From: an uncultured Clostridia bacterium
GTDB taxonomy: Bacteria; Bacillota; Clostridia; Acetivibrionales; CALMWN01
DNA length: 6,596 bases
Assembly (NCBI GenBank): GCA_937873555.1
Contig: CALMWN010000559.1
Location: 1-6,596 of the forward strand
Reading direction: 5' to 3'
Position 1 is the first letter of the stretch. Each line of letters opens with the position of its first letter. The translations under genes were made by a program, and so were the position numbers. Shown here piece after piece: positions 1-6,049 of the stretch. Under the pieces are notes generated by a model. The model had not been told where the DNA came from. It worked only from the letters and a program-made list of their open reading frames with translations, and ran no database searches.

Positions 1-79
1 GCCTGAGAATCTGAGCGCCAGGTTCATGAAGCTGATAATTTTTGTTATTTTTTTGCCATTTTTATATTAATAGCTAAAA

Positions 80-97
80 TAAATATAATTATATTTA
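80..97. repeat. Perfect 18-bp AT-only palindrome
   Basis: The 18 bases from 80 to 97 read identically on both strands, with arms TAAATATAA and TTATATTTA. The site lies 8 bp left of a second dyad at 106-125 and inside the spacing of a possible leftward promoter. AT-only palindromes arise by chance in DNA this AT-rich, so a binding role is only a possibility. No U-tract follows on either strand, so it is not a normal intrinsic terminator. Confidence 0.45.
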
Positions 98-111
98 GAA
101 CTAATTGTCAA
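82..111 (-). promoter_or_regulatory. Possible leftward promoter
   Basis: On the minus strand TTGACA (111-106) is followed after 18 bases by TATATT (87-82), a full -35 match and a 5/6 -10 match. It would transcribe toward the left edge, into a gene mostly outside the window. The only ATG open to the edge (27-25, beginning MNLALRFSG) has no Shine-Dalgarno, so the target is unknown. AT-rich sequence makes -10 matches cheap. Confidence 0.25.
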
Positions 112-125
112 CAAATTTATTGACA
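106..125. promoter_or_regulatory. 20-bp dyad overlapping TTGACA boxes (candidate operator)
   Basis: TGTCAA (106-111) and TTGACA (120-125) are inverted copies, and the centre AAATTT (113-118) is itself palindromic. Only the pair at 112/119 breaks a perfect 20-bp palindrome. Each arm is also a consensus -35 box on one strand, so a protein bound here would cover the -35 of a promoter in either direction. The regulator family cannot be named from this sequence. Confidence 0.4.
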
Positions 126-146
126 TGTTGCCTTACTTTATATAAT
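120..146 (+). promoter_or_regulatory. Sigma-A-like promoter facing right with no gene ahead
   Basis: TTGACA (120-125) and TATAAT (141-146) both match consensus perfectly, but the spacer is 15 bp, shorter than the usual 16-18. The start point would be near 153. Its transcript would run through the repeat at 173-204 and then antisense into the 3' end of the glycoside hydrolase gene. I find no convincing + strand coding region downstream. It could be an orphaned promoter, an antisense-RNA promoter or a chance match. Confidence 0.4.
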
Positions 147-172
147 TGATGCAAAATCTGTTTGGAATGTTA

Positions 173-204
173 AGAAGGAAGGGGACGGTTCTGCTGCTTC
201 CTTC
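173..204 (+). repeat. REP-like palindromic element, copy 1
   Basis: Positions 173-201 match copy 3 (6002-6030) at 27 of 29 bases, including the core GGGGACGGTTC (181-191) and the following TGCTGCTTCC. The left arm differs, so the usual stem would carry two mismatches. A shifted, perfect 7-bp stem is available instead: GAAGGAA (174-180) with TTCCTTC (198-204). The element starts 3 bases beyond the hydrolase stop codon at 210-208. It could form a hairpin at the 3' end of that mRNA, but no U-tract follows on the minus strand. Confidence 0.8.
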
Positions 205-207
205 GTT

Positions 208-3200
208 CTAGACAGTTTCACTATATATATTTATCTGGCTGAGCAGCCCGTATGGCTTAACAACATAATCCGGAGTGTAATCCTTCCCCGTTTTTGTGAA
301 GGATTCACATTTTGTATACATGTCACTTGTAACAGCTTCATGGAAAGGTCCGAAAAGGTTTCTCGGGCTTCCCATTACTTCAAGGTCCACTTTGTTGCTG
401 CCGGTTTTCAGATATCCGGATATATCCAGTTCTCTTGCAGCCCGCCAAGGGATATTTCCTGCAGTATGGCCGTTCACTTTGACTTCGACGTTAACCGCAC
501 TGAATTCCCCGAGATTTAAAAAGGCAGCTTTTCCATTGGCAGCGTCATAGTCGAACTCATAGTGATATATCATGCTTCCGCAGTAATGAAAATACCCCTG
601 CAGGCACCAGTCGCCAATATGCATCGTTTCAGGCTCTTTAACAATGTTCCTCCCCGCATCAACTCCAAAATCACCGATTATATAGCAATCTTCAAGTTCC
701 ATTCTGTTCATATATCTGCAGGACACTACAAGCTCATTTATACCACTACGCAGTTCCGGCAGCCTTATTTTGTCAAACGTTCTGTCCATGTACCAGCCGC
801 AGGGCTTTGAATCCAGCGCACTGCCATTTAGCCTGAACTTATAATCCTTTGACAGTTCATACACCAGGTAGGTTTCTTTTTCAGGAATATCGGCAACATT
901 GAATTGGAATACCAGTTCAACCTGGGCACCATCATTGTGATGCGGTTTTTCAATCCATTTATATCTCTGTGGTATTGAATTGTAATAAACCTGCCTCATA
1001 TCGAGAGCACTCCTGATTTCTTTCTGAGCCTGCCACACCTGCATAACCGGAGACCATTCACCGTTATTCAGCCTGTACCTGCATTTATCAAGTGTCAATG
1101 CGTTTGGTGCTGTGCGGGTAAATCCGGATACAGGCCCCAGCGCGGCGTGTGCCTGCCTTGGTTCATGATAATCCTTGTATCTCTTTTTGGTAAGAGGATC
1201 AATTATTTGGGGTTCCTTCCCTTTTTGTACCATGTAAAGCTTTGAGTCGGCAGGTCCAAAGTCAACGTCAAAGCTCACCTTATTGTCATATAATTCAACA
1301 GGAACTTCCTGTATTTCTCCTGTGAGGAGATTCCATTCCTCAACACAGCCCTTGCCCTCCAAAGTAATTTCAACAGCATGGGAGTTGTTGCGGTCATTGT
1401 TAACGACAAAGAAAGCCTGGCATTCCCCCAAATCCCGCTGCATGTACATGAATTCGCCAGCTTCAGCCCTATGTACATTCCTGATGCTGACCTTCCGAGG
1501 GACGTTATTCTCCAGGACATTGCACAAGCCGGCTCTTTCATTTATCACAGTTATATTTGTATTTTTAAAGAATGAAGACAATTCATCCGAATTTTGTCCC
1601 TCCAGCATTGCAGGAACAGGTTCTACCGCTATGATCCTGCCGCCCGCCCGGATAAATCTCTTTAAAAGATCAAAAGTACTGGAAAGCATGGTTTGCATCG
1701 CCGGAATAATGATTGCTGAATATGCGGCCTGGTTGATAAACAGCTTATCGCCCTCGATCCTTGCACTATCAGACATTATGGTCTCATCACCCAGATCAAA
1801 ATCATAATGTGTAGAAAGTATGTTTTTAATGAACTGGTTGAAGCTTTCTCCAAAACTGTTTACTTTGATGATATTAGGGTCTTTGTAGCGATCCATTTTT
1901 TTAATGCTTGCACCAAGCATCGACCATCCCGTTGACAGCGGGTGTAATACCAGAATGTCTCTTACAGCCTTTCCTTCGGTTGTTACAGCAGCAATTCTGG
2001 CGAAATAGTCTTCTACTACATTGTTATACTTCCACCAGCTGGTATTATAGCTGAAGGCAGGCGGATAATCACGTTTTCTGCAGCCTCTCAGGCTATATAA
2101 CGCAAGGTGCTGGCATCTCAAACTGACGCCCAGCACATAGTGCCAGTCGCCTACCCATTTCTGGCCTTCGAAGTCGAAATCCCAGCCTGTACAACCATAC
2201 AGCTCGGACAAAACCCGTTTTCGCCCATATTGGTTTGCAACACTGGTACACTGCTTTATTGTAAGAGTCTCATCCGTCTGCTCGCACAGCATGTCAATTC
2301 CGGGTACGTGCTGGTATCTGTAGTGCGGCATTATGGACCCGCTTACATTTGTTGCGCAGCCCATGAGGTTTTCCAGCAGGAAATGCCCCGTAAAAGCGAC
2401 GTTGTTATTGTCACACCATTCGCCCAGCTGCCTGGTGTATGCTTCGCAAAACCTTTCGGAAATAGTTCTCCAGTAATCATGCCTTATTTTGGTTGACTTT
2501 TCGCCTTCGCAGAATATGTAAGGCAGATTGTCCAGAAGGCTGTATCCCCTTCTCTCCGTGAAATATTCCTCCAGGCCGTCAGTCCACGGTATCCACCCGC
2601 GGTCTTCCGGATATACGCTTCTGTTATCCGCTATATTGGGTTCATCGGTGAAAATTCCCGGAACTGCTTTGCCAAATTCCCCTCCGACTTTATCTTTGTA
2701 TGCTTCATATGTAATATCAATAAATGCCTTAACGGCATCGGGATTCAGATTATCTGCAGGTGCATCATCATTAAACCACTCACTGGGGCCGGATATTTCC
2801 CTTCTGAAAACCAGGAATTCTCCATTCCCTTCAGCAATAGCACCCGCCTTTGCATCTGCCTTCGTACATGACAGCAGAGAATTCCCATCCCGCTCGACTC
2901 TAAAGAGTGCAATTATTTTATTGTCATTCACCTCAGGTTTTTTTGCGACCTCAACCGTTATCGCTTTTGCCCTGAAAGCATCCTGCCCTTTTTCGGGCAC
3001 AAGACCCCCTGCTGCTCCTGAAGGCCACCTGTCCTCATCATAAATCCAGGCTCCCATCCCTTCTTCCCTTGCAGCGTCCACTGAAGCCTTCACACATTCC
3101 ATCCATTCTTCTTCCATGTACTTTGTCTCAAGGCCTATGCGTGAATGCATGAAGAATCCGCCCATGCCCTTATCCTTCATTTCTTTTATCTGTCTTACAA

Positions 3201-3303
3201 GTTCATCAGGTGAAAGTTTGTCATTCCATGACCAGAACGGTGCCGACCTGTATTCAGTTCCCGGATTCCTAAAAGTTTTTCTCAACCTGTTAATATTGTC
3301 CAT
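208..3303 (-). CDS. Glycoside hydrolase, GH106 / alpha-L-rhamnosidase-like
   Basis: This 1031-residue protein resembles the large GH106-type hydrolases that remove terminal sugars, often L-rhamnose, from plant polysaccharides; the substrate is inferred from family only. The N-terminal catalytic region (about 20-450) shows APFWSWND (21-28), GGFFMHSRIGLE (48-59), YDEDRWPSGAAGG (88-100), FTDEPN with E221, TGHFLLE (305-311) and LSELYG with E367. E221 and E367 are my candidate acidic catalytic residues. A middle region (about 450-700) includes a Rossmann-like stretch, SAIIIPAMQTM (529-539) to RAGGRIIAVEP (552-562). The C-terminus has a GH2-type sugar-binding beta-sandwich look (LGEFSAVNVEVKVNG, 931-945). 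There is no signal peptide, so it probably acts in the cytoplasm on imported oligosaccharides. The frame is open to a GTG at 3384, but I chose the ATG at 3303 because the family-like sequence starts there, AAGGGGTGA lies 5 bases upstream of it, and the extra 27 codons mostly translate a repeat. Confidence 0.8.
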   Translation of the reverse strand: MDNINRLRKTFRNPGTEYRSAPFWSWNDKLSPDELVRQIKEMKDKGMGGFFMHSRIGLETKYMEEEWMECVKASVDAAREEGMGAWIYDEDRWPSGAAGGLVPEKGQDAFRAKAITVEVAKKPEVNDNKIIALFRVERDGNSLLSCTKADAKAGAIAEGNGEFLVFRREISGPSEWFNDDAPADNLNPDAVKAFIDITYEAYKDKVGGEFGKAVPGIFTDEPNIADNRSVYPEDRGWIPWTDGLEEYFTERRGYSLLDNLPYIFCEGEKSTKIRHDYWRTISERFCEAYTRQLGEWCDNNNVAFTGHFLLENLMGCATNVSGSIMPHYRYQHVPGIDMLCEQTDETLTIKQCTSVANQYGRKRVLSELYGCTGWDFDFEGQKWVGDWHYVLGVSLRCQHLALYSLRGCRKRDYPPAFSYNTSWWKYNNVVEDYFARIAAVTTEGKAVRDILVLHPLSTGWSMLGASIKKMDRYKDPNIIKVNSFGESFNQFIKNILSTHYDFDLGDETIMSDSARIEGDKLFINQAAYSAIIIPAMQTMLSSTFDLLKRFIRAGGRIIAVEPVPAMLEGQNSDELSSFFKNTNITVINERAGLCNVLENNVPRKVSIRNVHRAEAGEFMYMQRDLGECQAFFVVNNDRNNSHAVEITLEGKGCVEEWNLLTGEIQEVPVELYDNKVSFDVDFGPADSKLYMVQKGKEPQIIDPLTKKRYKDYHEPRQAHAALGPVSGFTRTAPNALTLDKCRYRLNNGEWSPVMQVWQAQKEIRSALDMRQVYYNSIPQRYKWIEKPHHNDGAQVELVFQFNVADIPEKETYLVYELSKDYKFRLNGSALDSKPCGWYMDRTFDKIRLPELRSGINELVVSCRYMNRMELEDCYIIGDFGVDAGRNIVKEPETMHIGDWCLQGYFHYCGSMIYHYEFDYDAANGKAAFLNLGEFSAVNVEVKVNGHTAGNIPWRAARELDISGYLKTGSNKVDLEVMGSPRNLFGPFHEAVTSDMYTKCESFTKTGKDYTPDYVVKPYGLLSQINIYSETV

Positions 3304-3308
3304 CCAGT

Positions 3309-3317
3309 TCACCCCTT
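3309..3317 (-). promoter_or_regulatory. Ribosome binding site that decides the hydrolase start
   Basis: On the minus strand AAGGGGTGA (3317-3309) resembles the consensus AAGGAGGTGA. Its GGGG ends 8 bases before the ATG at 3303. This supports that ATG over the GTG at 3384. Confidence 0.65.
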
Positions 3318-3335
3318 GTTTTACAGTAAATTCCA

Positions 3336-3364
3336 GGAAGCAAGGGATCGGTTCTGCTGCTTCC
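3336..3364 (+). repeat. REP-like palindromic element, copy 2
   Basis: GGAAGCA (3336-3342) pairs perfectly with TGCTTCC (3358-3364), with an extra A-T pair at 3335/3365, around a 15-base loop. It matches copy 3 at 27 of 29 bases; the differences are two adjacent bases in the core, giving GGGATCGGTTC in place of GGGGACGGTTC. The copy lies in the hydrolase 5' leader, 19 bases upstream of its Shine-Dalgarno, so a transcript starting above it would carry the hairpin next to the translation start. Confidence 0.85.
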
Positions 3365-3380
3365 TTCCTCCCTTTGCTTC

Positions 3381-3425
3381 TCACATGATAATTCTATAAC
3401 AGTTTATCACAGGTTTCAATGTCAT
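3381..3425 (-). CDS. 14-codon leader ORF with strong Shine-Dalgarno
   Basis: A perfect AGGAGG (3435-3430) stands 4 bases before an ATG (3425-3423) that opens 14 codons, MTLKPVINCYRIIM, ending in TGA (3383-3381). That TGA overlaps the GTG at 3384 that opens the longest version of the hydrolase frame. The site is better than the hydrolase's own, although the spacing is a little short. The peptide has no recognisable motif. It may be a translated leader acting on hydrolase expression, or a relic of an earlier gene start displaced when the repeat at 3336-3364 arrived. It is out of frame with the hydrolase. Confidence 0.35.
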   Translation of the reverse strand: MTLKPVINCYRIIM

Positions 3426-3442
3426 ATTACCTCCTGAAATTT

Positions 3443-3459
3443 GATAAAGCAAATTTATC
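3443..3459. promoter_or_regulatory. GATAAA/TTTATC dyad upstream of the hydrolase leader
   Basis: GATAAA (3443-3448) and TTTATC (3454-3459) are perfect inverted copies separated by 5 bases. The dyad lies 7 bases upstream of the AGGAGG at 3435-3430, where a repressor operator could sit. I see no clear -35/-10 pair for the hydrolase in 3436-3556, so the promoter position is unknown and the operator reading is tentative. Confidence 0.3.
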
Positions 3460-3501
3460 TTATTTTATTCATTAATGATTTTTCTTAATATCTTTTTGAT
3501 T

Positions 3502-3525
3502 AAATAATAGCTGCAGATATTATTT
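3502..3525. repeat. 24-bp near-perfect palindrome between copA and the hydrolase
   Basis: Arms AAATAATA (3502-3509) and TATTATTT (3518-3525) flank the central palindrome CTGCAG (3511-3516); only the pair 3510/3517 fails to match. It lies 31 bases beyond the copA stop. No U-run follows on either strand and the outer stem is AT-only, so it is a poor intrinsic terminator. A protein-binding dyad controlling the downstream hydrolase is the more natural reading, but unproven. Confidence 0.55.
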
Positions 3526-3556
3526 GTCTTTGAAGTTCCATTCCCGTTTTGACCAT

Positions 3557-5785
3557 TCATTCATCCGCAGTCAGCCTGTCCGGTGTATTCCTGCCCGGGT
3601 TGAATCTCTTCAGACTCAAGGAGTTTGTTACTACCGACACCGAACTGAATGCCATTGCACTGCCTGCTATTATGGGATTCAGTAACCCGAACGCTGCAAA
3701 AGGAATGCCTATGATGTTATATATGAATGCCCAGAACAGGTTCTGCTTGATTTTGTTCATTGTTTTCCTTGACAGCCTGATAGCAGTCGGTATTGTCCTC
3801 AAATCCCCTCTCATAAGAGTAATATCTGCTGCTTCTATGGCAACATCGGTGCCTGTGCCTATAGCCATCCCTATATTTGCCGTAGCTAAAGCCGGAGCAT
3901 CGTTTATACCATCACCGACCATTGCAACAATCTTACCCTGCTTCTTGAGCTTTTCAACTTCTTCAGCCTTGTTTTCCGGAAGCACTTCAGCAAGCACATT
4001 TGTTATCCCCACCTGCTTTGCAATGGCATTGGCAGTCCTTTTATTATCTCCGGTAATCATATAAACCTCTATACCCATCTTTTTAAGGTCTTCAATAGCT
4101 TCCCGGGAGTTTTCCTTAAGAGTGTCCGCAACGGCAACTACTGCTTCCAGTCTGCCTTCAGATGCAAAAAGCATGACCGTCTTTCCTTCATCTTCAAATC
4201 CTGTAATTATCTCTTCCACACCATCAAGCCTGATACCCTGTTCATCCATGAGCTTCCTTGTACCTATCAGTATAGTCTTGTCCCCGATTACAGCCTTGAT
4301 ACCCCTGCCCGGAATCGCTTCAAAACTGTCCGGGTCAGGAATGCTTCCAAGATCATTCTTTCCCTTTTCATAAATCGCAACTCCCAAAGGATGCTCCGAC
4401 GCTTTTTCAGAGCTGGAAGCCAACCGTAATACTTCACTGCTGTCCATACCCCTGAGAGGCACAATATCGGTAACCTCAGGCTGTCCTTTGGTGATAGTTC
4501 CTGTCTTGTCAAGTACTACCGAATTAAGCTTGTAAGCAGTTTCAAGATGCTCCCCGCCCTTTATGAGAATTCCGTTTTCAGCTCCCTTTCCGGTACCTAC
4601 CATGATAGCAGTCGGTGTAGCAAGCCCCAATGCGCATGGACACGCAATAACCAGTACAGAAACGGCGCTTACGATACCTGCTGTCAGATCACTGGAAACA
4701 AAAAACCTTACAAGAAATGTAATCAATGCAATACCTACAACCACGGGTACGAATATTCCCGAGACCTGATCTGCTATCTTTTGTATGGGGGCTTTTGTCC
4801 CCTGTGCATCCTCTACCATTTTTATAATCTGTGAAAGCGCAGTGTCTTTGCCTACTTTTGTAGCCTCAAATTTAAAAGACCCGAACTTGTTAATCGTGGC
4901 ACCGATTACAAAATCCCCCGCCTTCTTTTCCACCGGAAGGCTTTCTCCTGTAAGCATGGATTCGTCAATAGAGGAATTTCCCTCAATAATTTTACCGTCA
5001 ACGGGAATTTTCTCTCCTGGCCTTACAAGAACCATATCTCCGACTTCGACCTCTTCAATCGGAATATCCTCTTCAGTGCCGTTCCTTATGACCCTGGCAG
5101 TCTTGGCCCGAAGGCCCATAAGCTTTTTGATTGCTTCAGATGTCTTGCCTTTTGCCACTGCTTCAAGGTATTTGCCCAGAAGTATAAGTGTGATAATCAC
5201 TGCAGCAGATTCAAAATAAAGGTCCTTCATGCCCATTCCGTCCTTGACCGGCTGAAAAAAGGCATTATACAGGCTGAAAAAGTATGCTGCCGAAGTTCCC
5301 ATTGCTATCAGCACATCCATATTTGCGCTCCTGGATTTCAGCGCATGATAGGCATTCCTGTAAAATCTGAAGCCTATAACAAACTGGATGGGTGTTGCTA
5401 TTACCAGCTGGAAGTATTCATTATGCAAAAAGCTTATATTGATATTAAAAAGCGTAAGGAGCATGGCTGTTATCAACGGTGAACTCAGAACTGCGGAAAC
5501 TGTCAATTCCGTTTTAAGTCTCCTGATTTCCTTCTCTCTTTGCTCCTTTTCCCTGTCTACACTCAGTTCTTCGGCACGCTCTGCAGAATACCCCAGACCT
5601 TCTATAACCTTGATCATGTCGGATGCTTTGATCCTTGAGCTGTCATATTCAACCGACGCTTTTTCTGTAGTAAGGTTTACAACTGCTTTTGATATGCCTT
5701 CAAGCTTATTCAAACCCTTTTCAATTCTTGCGGCACATGCTGCGCATGACATGCCTGATATTTTTATAGATTCTTTTGTCTCCAT
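3557..5785 (-). CDS. copA: Copper-exporting P1B-type ATPase CopA
   Basis: This membrane pump uses ATP to export Cu(+) from the cytoplasm. The 742-residue protein is complete, with one N-terminal HMA domain (about 5-70) carrying GMSCAAC with C14 and C17. The actuator TGES is at 279-282, and the transport motif CPC (382-384) sits in the sixth helix. The phosphorylated aspartate D426 is in DKTGT, the nucleotide-domain HP is at 465-466, and GDGINDAP is at 624-631. Y689-N690 in helix 7 and M711...S714-S715 in helix 8 are, with CPC, the signature of Cu(+)-specific P1B-1 pumps rather than Zn/Cd pumps. Membrane helices appear in pairs near 95-140, 155-210, 342-395 and 682-725. The ATG at 5785 has AGGAAGTGAT (5798-5789) in good position. 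A mini-ORF with a CxxC ends 30 bases upstream in the same frame, and a cop-box promoter lies beyond it, implying copper induction. No chaperone or regulator gene is in view. Confidence 0.96.
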   Translation of the reverse strand: METKESIKISGMSCAACAARIEKGLNKLEGISKAVVNLTTEKASVEYDSSRIKASDMIKVIEGLGYSAERAEELSVDREKEQREKEIRRLKTELTVSAVLSSPLITAMLLTLFNINISFLHNEYFQLVIATPIQFVIGFRFYRNAYHALKSRSANMDVLIAMGTSAAYFFSLYNAFFQPVKDGMGMKDLYFESAAVIITLILLGKYLEAVAKGKTSEAIKKLMGLRAKTARVIRNGTEEDIPIEEVEVGDMVLVRPGEKIPVDGKIIEGNSSIDESMLTGESLPVEKKAGDFVIGATINKFGSFKFEATKVGKDTALSQIIKMVEDAQGTKAPIQKIADQVSGIFVPVVVGIALITFLVRFFVSSDLTAGIVSAVSVLVIACPCALGLATPTAIMVGTGKGAENGILIKGGEHLETAYKLNSVVLDKTGTITKGQPEVTDIVPLRGMDSSEVLRLASSSEKASEHPLGVAIYEKGKNDLGSIPDPDSFEAIPGRGIKAVIGDKTILIGTRKLMDEQGIRLDGVEEIITGFEDEGKTVMLFASEGRLEAVVAVADTLKENSREAIEDLKKMGIEVYMITGDNKRTANAIAKQVGITNVLAEVLPENKAEEVEKLKKQGKIVAMVGDGINDAPALATANIGMAIGTGTDVAIEAADITLMRGDLRTIPTAIRLSRKTMNKIKQNLFWAFIYNIIGIPFAAFGLLNPIIAGSAMAFSSVSVVTNSLSLKRFNPGRNTPDRLTADE

Positions 5786-5815
5786 TTAATCACTTCCTGC
5801 CAATATAGCATATAT

Positions 5816-5896
5816 TCATACTGTAATCCGCATTTCACAGCTTGTACAGGTCATGCCTTCTATATGAAGGACCTTTCTAACCAATCTCTGCTCCAT
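5816..5896 (-). CDS. 26-aa HMA-domain fragment with CxxC upstream of copA
   Basis: The ATG at 5896 follows AAGGA (5905-5901) and opens 26 codons containing VLHIEGMTCTSCEMRI, then TV and TGA. GMTCTSC (14-20) is the metal-binding loop of an HMA domain, with cysteines at residues 17 and 20. The domain stops right after the first helix begins, so it cannot fold as a whole HMA (about 65-70 residues). From memory, the start resembles the N-terminus of clostridial HMA proteins fused to a TauE/UreH-type membrane domain. It is in the same frame as copA (111 bases from ATG to ATG), separated by TGA and by a TAA directly before the copA ATG. Either it is the remnant of a deleted copper gene whose promoter now serves copA, or it is a functional short cysteine leader peptide. 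I lean toward a remnant that is still translated. Confidence 0.7.
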   Translation of the reverse strand: MEQRLVRKVLHIEGMTCTSCEMRITV

Positions 5897-5920
5897 GCTT
5901 TCCTTCTGCAAGAACCTTAA

Positions 5921-5930
5921 TACATTTGTA
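5921..5930. promoter_or_regulatory. Cop-box operator (CopY/BlaI-type)
   Basis: TACATTTGTA matches the TACANNTGTA core described for CopY-type copper repressors of Firmicutes, related to BlaI/MecI. It starts right after the predicted transcription start (about 5931) of the promoter facing copA, where a bound repressor would block initiation, and 24 bases before the mini-ORF ATG. No CsoR-type GC-rich operator is seen. The repressor gene is not in the window. Confidence 0.7.
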
Positions 5931-5937
5931 AGTTCAC

Positions 5938-5965
5938 ATTATATTATTATATATTATATCAACAA
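5938..5965 (-). promoter_or_regulatory. Promoter of the HMA mini-ORF-copA unit
   Basis: On the minus strand TTGTTG (5965-5960) is followed after 16 bases by TATAAT (5943-5938), giving a start near 5931. Two further TATAAT hexamers overlap the spacer (5951-5946 and 5958-5953) with poorer -35 partners. The cop-box directly downstream makes this the likely copper-controlled promoter. Confidence 0.6.
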
Positions 5966-6001
5966 AAATTGAAATTTTTATAAAGGTTCTGAAATTTACA
6001 G

Positions 6002-6030
6002 GGAAGCAAGGGGACGGTTCTGCTGCTTCC
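6002..6030 (+). repeat. REP-like palindromic element, copy 3
   Basis: GGAAGCA (6002-6008) pairs perfectly with TGCTTCC (6024-6030) around a 15-base loop holding the core GGGGACGGTTC (6010-6020). This copy has both the intact stem and the core shared with copy 1, so it serves as the reference. It lies between the divergent copA and MFS promoters and interrupts neither. Confidence 0.85.
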
Positions 6031-6049
6031 TATTTGGCTACATGGAAAC

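Larger units (their letters stand above)
5911..5990. repeat. Long-range inverted repeat flanking the copA promoter
   Basis: AGAACCTT (5911-5918) and AAGGTTCT (5983-5990) are perfect 8-base inverted copies, extended by three more pairs (5920-5922 with 5979-5981) after one mismatch. The interval holds the cop-box and all the promoter hexamers. It could be a paired regulator site or a remnant of terminal repeats, or coincidence. Confidence 0.35.

Noticed and set aside
1..27. Minus-strand ATG at 27-25 open to the left edge (MNLALRFSG)
   Set aside because: There is no Shine-Dalgarno upstream and only nine codons are visible.
19..56. Imperfect hairpin (19-34) followed by T-runs, resembling an intrinsic terminator
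   Set aside because: The stem is two 3-bp blocks with a G/G mismatch and would need an impossible 2-base loop; too weak.
2..70. Open + strand frame from the left edge ending in TAA, with a hydrophobic tail MKLIIFVIFLPFLY
   Set aside because: It could be the C-terminus of a membrane protein, but 22 codons of T-rich sequence with no family signature are not enough to call a gene.
1283..1807. Long + strand open frames opposite the hydrolase, such as this 174-codon one
   Set aside because: They lie antisense to a well-supported gene, lack good ribosome sites and encode no recognisable motif.
3549..5789. Several + strand open frames opposite copA
   Set aside because: They are shadows of the CopA codons; every P-type ATPase motif is intact on the minus strand.
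5786..5896. Frameshift or stop read-through joining the HMA mini-ORF to CopA as a two-HMA protein
   Set aside because: The frames agree, but a TGA and a TAA intervene, copA has its own good Shine-Dalgarno, and the fragment lacks the rest of the HMA fold.
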